Shown: positions 1-5,411 of the stretch, in pieces
How the letters are laid out: every line of letters starts with the position of its first letter
Position numbering within the stretch: position 1 is the first letter of the stretch
NCBI GenBank assembly: GCA_025929745.1
Contig: JAICPQ010000162.1
Location: forward strand, 1-6,475
Source: Burkholderiales bacterium
GTDB lineage: Bacteria > Pseudomonadota > Gammaproteobacteria > Burkholderiales > SG8-39
DNA length: 6,475 bases
Reading direction: 5' to 3'
Notes under the pieces: model-generated
What the model saw: the letters and a program-made list of their open reading frames with translations, nothing else
Told to the model about the DNA's origin: nothing
The model's database searches: none
Translations under genes and position numbers: made by a program

Positions 1-551
1 GCGTGGTGATAGACGTCAAGGAGCACGAGCGCCCCGGAGGAATGCGCTTCATGAATGATCCGCGCCAGGTTCTTCACGATCTCGCCGTTGCGGAACATGA
101 CGGTGGAAAGCACGACGAGGTCCGCGCCTTTCGGCGAAAGCTCGCGCCACGGCACCATCTTCAGCTGAATGCGCCGCTGCTCGCGGTAGACGCGCAGGAT
201 GAAATCGATGGAGTCGAATTCGCCGTCGCTCGTCACCACGCGCGGCTTCCCCGGCAGCGCGTTCAGAACGGCGCGCAGGCCCTGGCCGGCGCTCGTTTTG
301 GGGACAATGCAGTCGGAACGCGGCGCGCCGACGAGCTGCGCGGTGCGCGCGCGGAAGCGTTGCCGTGCTTTGAGCCATGCATCCCAGGCGCCGTCCATGT
401 CGCGGTACCAGGCGTCGAGCGCCGCGCTCACGTCGTCCGCGGCACGGTCGGGCGGCCGCCCGAGCGAATGGTTGGCGAGGTAGATCTCCGCGCGCGCGGT
501 CACGCGGCTGAAGCGCGGGAACACCTCGCGTTTTAGCCAGGCCTCATCCAA
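1..551 (-). CDS. kynU: Kynureninase-like PLP-dependent enzyme (partial, N-terminal 183 residues)
   Basis: The protein belongs to the fold-type I (aminotransferase class V) PLP enzymes. Kynureninase cleaves kynurenine to anthranilate and alanine in the cytoplasm. Visible features are [12 protein letters not shown] at residues 23-34, matching the kynureninase N-terminal IYLDGNSLG-type motif; KTSAGQGLR at 85-93, where PLP phosphate is expected to bind; and D179-x-x-H182 (LLDVYHH), matching the Asp/His pair at the PLP ring. The cofactor lysine and C-terminal half lie beyond the left edge (full family length is about 400-420). The first codon chosen is TTG at 551-549. It lies 6 nt after an AGGA and overlaps the kynA stop by 8 bp, and the protein then reads [14 protein letters not shown]. 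The motif reads ANHSLG rather than DGNSLG, so this is a divergent branch. Being second in an operon with kynA supports kynureninase. A related class V enzyme of different specificity cannot be excluded. Confidence 0.8.
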   Translation of the reverse strand, partial: MDEAWLKREVFPRFSRVTARAEIYLANHSLGRPPDRAADDVSAALDAWYRDMDGAWDAWLKARQRFRARTAQLVGAPRSDCIVPKTSAGQGLRAVLNALPGKPRVVTSDGEFDSIDFILRVYREQRRIQLKMVPWRELSPKGADLVVLSTVMFRNGEIVKNLARIIHEAHSSGALVLLDVYHH

Positions 552-1371
552 GCTCGGTCCTGACGTCGATCAATTCGGGAAAGAGCGCGGTTTCCAGCGT
601 CCGGCGCAGGAACGACACGCCGGTGGTGCCGCCGGTGCCGCGCTTGAAGCCGATGATGCGCTCGACCGTCTTCACGTGGCGGAAGCGCCAGAGAAGAAAG
701 TTCTCTTCCACGTCGACGAGTTTCTCGCACATGTCGTACTCGGCCCAGTAGCGCTCGGTGTTCTCGTAGATGGTCTTGAACACCGCCACCACGCCGGGGT
801 GGCGCTCGTAGGGCTTCGACCAGTCGCGTGCCACGCGCTCCCCCGGCACCGCCATGCCATGGCGCGCGAGATAGCGCAGAAACTCGTCGTAGATGCTCGG
901 CGAATGCAGTAAGCCTTCCAGGAGGCGCGTCACCTCGGGGTTGTACCTGTGGACTTCAACGCGGTTGGCGATCTTGTTGCCGAGAAGGAATTCGATCGCG
1001 CGGAACTGATAGGACTGCAGGCCCGAGGCCGGTCCGAGCACGTCGCGAAACTCCATGTACTCCGACGGCGTGAGCGTCTCGAGCACCGCCCACTGCTCGA
1101 AGAGCTGGCGCTGGATCTGCTTCACGCGCGCGAGGATCTTGAAGCAGGGTGCGAGCCGGTCGGCTTGCACGTGCGCGATCGCCGCGGCGAGCTCGTGGAT
1201 CATGAGCTTCATCCACAGCTCGCTCGTTTGGTGCTGGATGATGAAGAGCATCTCGTCGTGGTGCGACGAGCGCGGCTGCTGCGCCGAGAGCAGCCGCTCG
1301 AGGCCGAGGTAGCCGCCGTAGGAGGTGTCGGCGGCGAGGTCCGTAATGAACTCGCGCTCTTCCTTCGACAT
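544..1371 (-). CDS. kynA: Tryptophan 2,3-dioxygenase
   Basis: This is the haem-dependent cytoplasmic dioxygenase that opens the indole ring of L-tryptophan to give N-formylkynurenine, the first step of the kynurenine pathway. It has 275 residues, close to the usual 280-300 of bacterial enzymes. Key residues are visible at a constant offset of 8 from Xanthomonas TDO: H47 in QHQTSELW (Xc H55), Y105 and R109 in SEYMEFRD (Xc Y113/R117), H232 in WRFRHVKT as the proximal haem ligand (Xc H240), and T246 in KRGTGGT (Xc T254). The ATG at 1371 is chosen because the family starts shortly before the [15 protein letters not shown] segment. The open frame continues upstream, but only as antisense of the neighbouring GST. 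No Shine-Dalgarno precedes the ATG, and a -10-like TATAGT sits 6 nt away, so the message may be leaderless. It is co-transcribed with kynU. Confidence 0.97.
   Translation of the reverse strand: MSKEEREFITDLAADTSYGGYLGLERLLSAQQPRSSHHDEMLFIIQHQTSELWMKLMIHELAAAIAHVQADRLAPCFKILARVKQIQRQLFEQWAVLETLTPSEYMEFRDVLGPASGLQSYQFRAIEFLLGNKIANRVEVHRYNPEVTRLLEGLLHSPSIYDEFLRYLARHGMAVPGERVARDWSKPYERHPGVVAVFKTIYENTERYWAEYDMCEKLVDVEENFLLWRFRHVKTVERIIGFKRGTGGTTGVSFLRRTLETALFPELIDVRTELG
558..561 (-). promoter_or_regulatory. Ribosome binding site supporting the TTG start of kynU
   Basis: On the minus strand AGGA lies 6 nt upstream of TTG (551-549), inside the last codons of kynA. No ATG or GTG in this frame lies nearer to the expected N-terminus, so this site decides the start. 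It also suggests that kynU is translated by coupling to kynA. Confidence 0.55.
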
Positions 1372-1377
1372 GCGCTG

Positions 1378-1383
1378 ACTATA
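1378..1383 (-). promoter_or_regulatory. Predicted -10 box of the kynA promoter
   Basis: The minus strand reads TATAGT, one base from the TATAAT consensus. It ends 6 nt before the kynA ATG, so transcription would start at or next to the A of the start codon. No good -35 hexamer is seen 16-18 bp upstream (CAGAGT at 17 bp spacing). It shares four bases with the -10 box on the opposite strand. This is inference from sequence only. Confidence 0.4.
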
Positions 1384-1385
1384 AT
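1380..1385 (+). promoter_or_regulatory. Predicted -10 box of the GST-marC promoter
   Basis: This is a perfect TATAAT in otherwise G+C-rich DNA, ending 7 nt before the ATG of the GST gene. The expected transcription start falls at or within a base or two of the start codon, implying a leaderless or nearly leaderless message. No Shine-Dalgarno lies between box and ATG. The -35 region (CTCTTC at 17 bp) lies inside kynA and is poor, so an activator or a -10-driven promoter would be needed. Confidence 0.45.
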
Positions 1386-1392
1386 CCAGCCA

Positions 1393-2064
1393 ATGCTGAA
1401 ACTCTGCGGGTTCCACCTTAGCAACTACCATAACAAGGTGCGCATCGCCCTCCTCGAGAAGGGGGTGCCCTACGAGGAGGACGCCGGCTGCAGCCCCTCG
1501 CAGAAGGAAGACTTTCTCGCGCGCTCGCCCATGGGCAAGGTGCCGTTTCTCGAGCTCGGCGAGGGCCGGCGGCTCGCCGAGGGTCGGTGGCTCGCCGAGT
1601 CCGAAGTGATCGCCGAGTACCTGGAGGACGCCTTTCCCCAGAAGCCGCTGCTGCCAAAGGACCCTTTCGAGCGCGCCAAGGTGCGCGAGCTCGTTACGGT
1701 CATGGAGCTCCACATCGAGCTCGTCGCGCGCAGGATGTACGGCGAAGTGTTCTTCAAACGTGCTCCGGTGTCGGACGAGACGCGGCAGGCGGTGCAAAGG
1801 GACCTCGCGAAGGGCGTGCGCGCGCTGAAGGCCCTTGCGAAGTTCGACCCGTACATCGCCGGGCCAGAGCTGACGCTCGCCGATTGCGCCGCGTTCGTGC
1901 ACCTCCCGCTCGTTTCCCTCGCAAGCAAGCATGGCGTGGGACGCGACGTGCTCGAGGACCTGCCCGAGCTCAAGCCGTATCTGAAGATGCTCGGCGAGCG
2001 CCCGGCATTTCGCAAGGTGAACGAGGATCGCAAGGCCGCGCAGGCCGCGCTCACCAGGAAGTGA
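1393..2064 (+). CDS. Glutathione S-transferase family protein
   Basis: This 223-residue cytosolic protein has the two-domain GST layout. The N-terminal thioredoxin-like domain (about 1-88) includes [15 protein letters not shown] (10-24), with S10 a likely glutathione-activating residue; the cis-proline loop KVPF (P51); and E69-S70 in LAESEVI, which bind the gamma-glutamyl part of glutathione. The helical C-terminal domain (about 95-215) includes the family capping motif LTLADCAAF (160-168, T161 to D164). The substrate is unknown; conjugation, isomerisation or a stress role are all possible. The ATG at 1393 is chosen because MLKLCGF is the first beta strand expected; the frame is open further upstream only as antisense of kynA. 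Residues 57-68 contain a duplicated hexapeptide, [12 protein letters not shown], beside the glutathione site. The stop overlaps the start of marC (GTGA), so the two genes are coupled. Confidence 0.9.
   Translation: MLKLCGFHLSNYHNKVRIALLEKGVPYEEDAGCSPSQKEDFLARSPMGKVPFLELGEGRRLAEGRWLAESEVIAEYLEDAFPQKPLLPKDPFERAKVRELVTVMELHIELVARRMYGEVFFKRAPVSDETRQAVQRDLAKGVRALKALAKFDPYIAGPELTLADCAAFVHLPLVSLASKHGVGRDVLEDLPELKPYLKMLGERPAFRKVNEDRKAAQAALTRK
1561..1596 (+). repeat. In-frame 18-bp tandem duplication inside the GST gene
   Basis: Two adjacent 18-bp units, 1561-1578 and 1579-1596, match at 16 of 18 bases (differences at unit positions 6 and 10). They encode EGRRLA and EGRWLA. The 9-bp arms CTCGGCGAG (1555-1563) and CTCGCCGAG (1573-1581) are inverted repeats around a 9-nt loop. 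The second arm recurs at 1591-1599. Such a hairpin could have promoted replication slippage. Confidence 0.85.
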
Positions 2065-2693
2065 CGTCCTGGCAGGAATACCTGCGCTTCGCGGTCACGC
2101 TGACCGCGGTGCTGGATCCATTCCTTGCCGTCCCCATCTTCGTCAGCGTCACCGCCGGGCAGGACATGCGCGAGCGGCTGCGCCTCGCGCAGATCGTCAC
2201 CGTCACGGTGTTCGCGGTCCTCGCGGGCGCGGCGATCCTGGGCGAGCGGCTCTTGCGCTTTATCGGCGCGAGCCTGCCCGCGTTCCAGGTCGGCGGCGGT
2301 CTCGTGCTCCTTCTCATGTCGCTCGCCATGCTGAACGCGAAGGTCGGCGAGATGCGTCAGACCCGGGCCGAAGCGCGCGAACTCGAGGCGCGCGAGTACT
2401 CGGGCGTGGTGCCGCTCGCGGTGCCGCTTCTCGCCGGCCCCGGCGCTATCGGCACCACCATCATCGCCGCGCAGCCGGGCGGCGTGGCGCATGGCGCCGT
2501 GCTCGTGGTGTGCATCGCGCTCGTGTGCGCGCTGCTCTGGGCGATGCTGCGCCTGGCGCACGCCATTGCCGGCCGTATGGGGACGACAGGCCTCAATATC
2601 GCGACCCGCCTTCTCGGCCTGCTCCTTGCGGCCATTGCCATCCAGACGATGGCCGAAGGTCTCAGGGTGCTGTTTCCGGGACTCGCCGCCTGA
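2061..2693 (+). CDS. MarC family integral membrane protein
   Basis: This 210-residue inner-membrane protein has the usual length of the MarC/UPF0056 family, whose transport role is unproven; an early link to multiple antibiotic resistance was later withdrawn. Six hydrophobic segments can be seen at about 5-30, 42-62, 70-93, 115-135, 144-167 and 180-205. Family signatures are [15 protein letters not shown] (19-33), [13 protein letters not shown] (122-134), and the glycine/alanine-rich last segment with [15 protein letters not shown] (181-195). The GTG start at 2061 overlaps the GST stop by 4 bp. The AGGAA before it touches the start codon and is too close for a normal Shine-Dalgarno, so translational coupling to the GST is likely. 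The 3' end overlaps the convergent hydrolase gene by 32 bp. Confidence 0.92.
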   Translation: MTSWQEYLRFAVTLTAVLDPFLAVPIFVSVTAGQDMRERLRLAQIVTVTVFAVLAGAAILGERLLRFIGASLPAFQVGGGLVLLLMSLAMLNAKVGEMRQTRAEARELEAREYSGVVPLAVPLLAGPGAIGTTIIAAQPGGVAHGAVLVVCIALVCALLWAMLRLAHAIAGRMGTTGLNIATRLLGLLLAAIAIQTMAEGLRVLFPGLAA

Positions 2694-3450
2694 GCCAGTC
2701 CTCGATCGCGCGGCGCATCGCTTCGGACTGCTCGGTCGGAATCCAGTGCACGGCGTCGAGCTCGACCACCTCGCAGTCGGGCAGCGCGGCGAGCGCGCGC
2801 CGCGTGCCCGGCGGGTCGGTCATCGTGCTGCGCGAGGAAACGAGCGCGAGCGCCGGCACTCGGATCGCGCCCGCGTCGGGCCACGGCTCCGCGGTGGCGG
2901 CAAGCATGCGCGTATAGGCGGCAAGCGGCGTTGCGGCGAGGTCGACGCCGAGCGAAGCGAGCATCGTGAGCTGACGCTCGCCGCGGCGCGTGGCGCGGTC
3001 CCATTCGCGCAGATCGAGCGGCGCGAGTCGCCGCCGGTAGATGCCGCAGGCGTTGAGCGCGCGGCTCGCGCCGTACAGCGCGAGGAGCACCGGCCTCAGG
3101 TACGGCAGCCACGCGGCGCTCCCAGCGAGCGCCTGCGGCGGCATCGGCTCGATCAGAACGAGCGCCCGCACGCGCGAAGCATGGTGCGCCGCGAACTGCA
3201 GCGCGATGTTCGCGCCCAGGCAGTGCCCGCCGATGACCGCGCGCTCGCAGCGCTCGCGGTCGAGCATCGCGACGAGATCGTCGCACCAGAGGTCCATGCC
3301 GAGCCGGGTGCGCGGCAGCGCGGCGGTGCCGTTGCCGCGCAGATCCGGACGCAGGATCTTCCACCGCTCGAGCCGCGCATGCTCGACGAACTCGGCCCAA
3401 CGCGTGGCGTTGCTGGCCACGCCGTGCAGGAGAACCAGCGTGCCGCTCAA
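2662..3450 (-). CDS. Alpha/beta hydrolase with a cysteine at the nucleophile position
   Basis: This 262-residue protein has the alpha/beta hydrolase fold and no signal peptide, so it is probably cytoplasmic. Ordered features are LVLLHG (5-10) with the oxyanion-hole HG; RPDLRGNG (34-41); the nucleophile elbow GGHCLGANIAL (74-84); and a C-terminal AVHWIPTEQSE (233-243) with H235 as catalytic histidine. D212 (MTDP) is a candidate acid. The elbow residue is C77, read from a clear TGC codon, where most relatives have serine, as in GHSLG; dienelactone hydrolases also use GYCLG. The substrate is unknown; an ester, lactone or thioester is possible. The TTG start (3450-3448) overlaps the stop of the SDR gene as TTGA, without a clear Shine-Dalgarno, so it is read as the last gene of the operon by coupling. 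LVLLHG so near the start fits the fold's first strand. The reading frame ends inside marC. Confidence 0.88.
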   Translation of the reverse strand: MSGTLVLLHGVASNATRWAEFVEHARLERWKILRPDLRGNGTAALPRTRLGMDLWCDDLVAMLDRERCERAVIGGHCLGANIALQFAAHHASRVRALVLIEPMPPQALAGSAAWLPYLRPVLLALYGASRALNACGIYRRRLAPLDLREWDRATRRGERQLTMLASLGVDLAATPLAAYTRMLAATAEPWPDAGAIRVPALALVSSRSTMTDPPGTRRALAALPDCEVVELDAVHWIPTEQSEAMRRAIEDWLRRRVPETAP

Positions 3451-4286
3451 AGCGCGAGCGGGTTACGCGGCGCTCGCGCCTTCAGGATGTCTTCCATGCG
3501 CGCGCGAATCGCGGGCGTGATGCCCTCGTGGGTGAGGATGTAGAAGCGGTCGGCCTTCACCGCCTTCACCACGGCCTGCGCGACCTCCGCGGCGGAAATC
3601 TTTCCGGACTTCACCGCTTTTCGCACCATGGCTTCCTTCGCCTGCGTCTCGCGCGATTTCTCCGAGGCGGCGAGGTGCTTCGGCCGGCTGCGCTCGGAAT
3701 CGGCGATGCCGGTCGGCACGTAAGCCGGGCAGAGCACCGACACGCCGACCTTCGACTTGCGCTCGCGCAGGTCGTGATACAGCGTCTCGGAAAGCGCGAC
3801 CACCGCGTGCTTGGTGACGTTGTACGCGCCCATCCCCGGCGGCGAGATCAGGCCGGCCACCGAGGCGGTGTTCACGATGTGACCCTCGTTCTGCGCGATG
3901 AGGGCCGGCGCGAACGCGCGCACGCCGTGGATCACGCCCCACAGGTTCACGCCGAGGATCCATTCCCAGTCGCCGACACTCGACTCCCACAGGGGACCGA
4001 GCGGCGCCACGCCGGCGTTGTTGCACACGACGTGCACCGCGCCGAGCCGCGCGATGGTCTGGTCGCGGAAAGCGTCCACCTGAGCCGCCTGCGAGACGTC
4101 AACCTTGAGCGTGATCGCGCGCACGCCTTTTTCCTGCACCTCGTCGGCAACCGCGGTGAGGTTCACCTCGTCGACGTCGGCGAGGGCGATATCCATGCCT
4201 TCGGCGGCGAAGGCGAGCGCCATCGAGCGCCCGAGGCCGCTCGCCGCGCCGGTCACTGCGGCCACCTTGCCTTTGAGTTTTTTCAT
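3447..4286 (-). CDS. Classical short-chain dehydrogenase/reductase, probably NAD(H)-dependent
   Basis: This 279-residue Rossmann-fold oxidoreductase is slightly longer than the 250-residue core. It shows the cofactor motif TGAASGLG (12-19); an aspartate ending the second strand (D37 in ALADVDE), which favours NAD(H) over NADP(H); DV at 63-64; NNAG (89-92); N114; S142 in NTASVAG; and the catalytic Y155-x3-K159 in AYNVTKH. Asn-Ser-Tyr-Lys is therefore complete. The C-terminal tail, with YILTHEGITPAIRARMEDIL, is typical of a subgroup whose substrates are not defined; a hydroxyacyl or alcohol intermediate is plausible from context. The ATG at 4286 is preferred over an in-frame GTG at 4301, because MKKLKGKVA gives the normal distance to TGxxxGxG, a GGAA lies 9 nt upstream, and ATGA overlaps the permease stop exactly. 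Confidence 0.94.
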   Translation of the reverse strand: MKKLKGKVAAVTGAASGLGRSMALAFAAEGMDIALADVDEVNLTAVADEVQEKGVRAITLKVDVSQAAQVDAFRDQTIARLGAVHVVCNNAGVAPLGPLWESSVGDWEWILGVNLWGVIHGVRAFAPALIAQNEGHIVNTASVAGLISPPGMGAYNVTKHAVVALSETLYHDLRERKSKVGVSVLCPAYVPTGIADSERSRPKHLAASEKSRETQAKEAMVRKAVKSGKISAAEVAQAVVKAVKADRFYILTHEGITPAIRARMEDILKARAPRNPLAL

Positions 4287-5020
4287 CTGAACGCATTCCA
4301 CAGCATCGATGCGCCGCCGAAAAGGATCAAAACCTCCATGAAGAGCACGTGCAGCCTAGCCCCCATGCGGTTCACGAGCCAGGCGGCGATCGCGCTGCCC
4401 GGGATGCTGGCGATGCCGATTACCAGCCCGGTGAAGAAGGCGTCGGCGTCGAGCAGGTCGAAGCGCTCGAAGAGCGCGGCCTTCGCGATGTCGATCACGA
4501 TCGAGACCATCGCGTCGGTAGCGAGCACCGCCGGCGTGGCGAGACCGGCGCCGAGGAGAAGCGAAACCAGGATCACGCCGGCGCCGCTCGCGATGCCGGC
4601 GGCGAAACCGAACACGCCCGACCCCGTCGCCACGCCCACCGGACCGATCGCCATCTTTCGTGCATGAAAGAACCGGCGCACCGGCACCGAAGCCATCACG
4701 GCGATGCCGAGGACAATGCTGAGCGAGCGCGCGTCGAGCACGCTGTAGAGCCAGGTGCCGAGCACGAGGAACGGGAGCGAGGCCACCAGCACGAGCGCCA
4801 TCATGCGCCGGTCGAGCATCGTGCGGTAGAACCAGAAGCGCCCGGCGTTGATGACTACGCCGGCGACCGCGAGCACCGGGATCACCGCTTTCACGCCGAT
4901 GAGCGGCACCAGCCCGACGGTGAGGATGATGCCGGCGCCGAAGCCGCTCATGCCGCTCACCGTCGCGGCGACCACGGCGAGCGCGGCCACCGCGGCGAGC
5001 GTCGGTCCGTCGAGCAGCAA
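4283..5020 (-). CDS. TSUP (TauE/SafE, DUF81) family membrane permease
   Basis: This 245-residue polytopic inner-membrane protein is built almost wholly of hydrophobic helices, about seven or eight of them. The family's two-halves pattern is visible: GMSGFGAGIILTVGLVPLIG (23-42) in the first half and GVFGFAAGIASGAGVIL (135-151) in the second. TSUP proteins move sulfite, sulfonates, sulfoacetate or other small organic anions; the substrate here cannot be read. The TTG start at 5020 begins 1 nt after the TAG of the thioesterase gene and gives MLLDGPTLAAVAAL, leading into the first helix; no ATG or GTG lies nearby in frame, and no clear Shine-Dalgarno is seen, so reinitiation is likely. The stop overlaps the SDR start as ATGA. 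Its position after a thioesterase suggests movement of a free acid, which is only an inference. Confidence 0.88.
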   Translation of the reverse strand: MLLDGPTLAAVAALAVVAATVSGMSGFGAGIILTVGLVPLIGVKAVIPVLAVAGVVINAGRFWFYRTMLDRRMMALVLVASLPFLVLGTWLYSVLDARSLSIVLGIAVMASVPVRRFFHARKMAIGPVGVATGSGVFGFAAGIASGAGVILVSLLLGAGLATPAVLATDAMVSIVIDIAKAALFERFDLLDADAFFTGLVIGIASIPGSAIAAWLVNRMGARLHVLFMEVLILFGGASMLWNAFR

Positions 5021-5021
5021 T

Positions 5022-5411
5022 CTAGTGCTTGGGCACCGGCCGCGGCCGGCCGTCGCGGTCGATGGCGACGTAGGTGAGCGTCGCCTCGGTCACTTTCACG
5101 ACTTTCGGATCGTCGGGCCGGCGCTCGGCGTAGACCTCGACGTTCACGGTAATGGAGGTCGTGCCGATGCGCACCAGATGCACGTAGAACGAAACGAGGT
5201 CGCCGATCTGCACCGGCTGCTTGAAGACGAACTCCTTGACCGCGACGGTGGCGACGCGGCCGCGCGCGAGGCGGCCGGCCGCGGTGCCGCCCGCGATGTC
5301 GACCTGCGCCATGATCCAGCCGCCGAAGATGTCGCCGTTCTGGTTCGCATCCGCGGGCATCGGCATCACCCGCAGCGCCGGGATTTTGCCCTCAGGGAGT
5401 CGGTCGGCCAC
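5022..5411 (-). CDS. YciA-type acyl-CoA thioesterase
   Basis: This 129-residue hotdog-fold enzyme hydrolyses acyl-CoA to a free acid and CoA in the cytoplasm; the family usually forms hexamers with broad chain-length range. The signature NGDIFGGWIMAQVD (25-38) spans the catalytic aspartate (D27) and the hotdog helix. The second half, VSFYVHLVRIGTTSITVNVEV (73-93) and VTEATLTYVAID (107-118), matches the remaining strands and the family ending (YVAID..G.P). Length and order fit a complete protein. The GTG start at 5411 gives MADRLPEGKIPALRVMPMPADAN, in line with family N-termini. It overlaps the end of the upstream FadB-like gene by 20 bp, with only a weak AAAG upstream, so translation is probably coupled. 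The TSUP permease follows 1 nt after its stop. Confidence 0.93.
   Translation of the reverse strand: MADRLPEGKIPALRVMPMPADANQNGDIFGGWIMAQVDIAGGTAAGRLARGRVATVAVKEFVFKQPVQIGDLVSFYVHLVRIGTTSITVNVEVYAERRPDDPKVVKVTEATLTYVAIDRDGRPRPVPKH

Noticed and set aside
949..1392. Upstream extension of the GST reading frame to 949
   Set aside because: The extra residues are antisense to kynA and rich in Arg, His and Glu in a way typical of shadow frames. The GST fold begins at MLKLCGF.
1372..1932. Upstream extension of the kynA reading frame to 1932
   Set aside because: It is antisense to the well-supported GST gene, has no dioxygenase similarity, and the family N-terminus fits the ATG at 1371.
1470..2561. 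Long minus-strand open frame of 363 codons opposite GST and marC
   Set aside because: Composition is His/Arg/Ser-rich with no recognisable motif. It arises because G+C-rich codon bias suppresses stops on the complementary strand.
2661..2694. Six-base inverted repeat (CTCAGG / CCTGAG) around both convergent stop codons, as a possible two-way terminator
   Set aside because: The stem is only 6 bp with a 22-nt loop and no T tract on either side. The symmetry largely follows from the two stop codons lying in the same CTGAG context.
2662..3450. The alpha/beta hydrolase as the missing kynurenine formamidase
   Set aside because: Bacterial KynB is a metal-dependent cyclase-fold enzyme. This gene lies in a different operon on the far side of GST-marC, and nothing in its motifs points to formamidase activity.
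4287..4301. Alternative GTG start for the SDR at 4301
   Set aside because: It adds MECVQ before MKKLKGKVA without improving the fit to the family, and the ATG at 4286 has the ATGA coupling and a GGAA at a usable distance.
3528..4667. Long plus-strand open frame of 379 codons opposite SDR and the TSUP permease
   Set aside because: It is a His/Arg/Val-rich shadow with no family features and no ribosome binding site, while both genes on the other strand have complete motifs.
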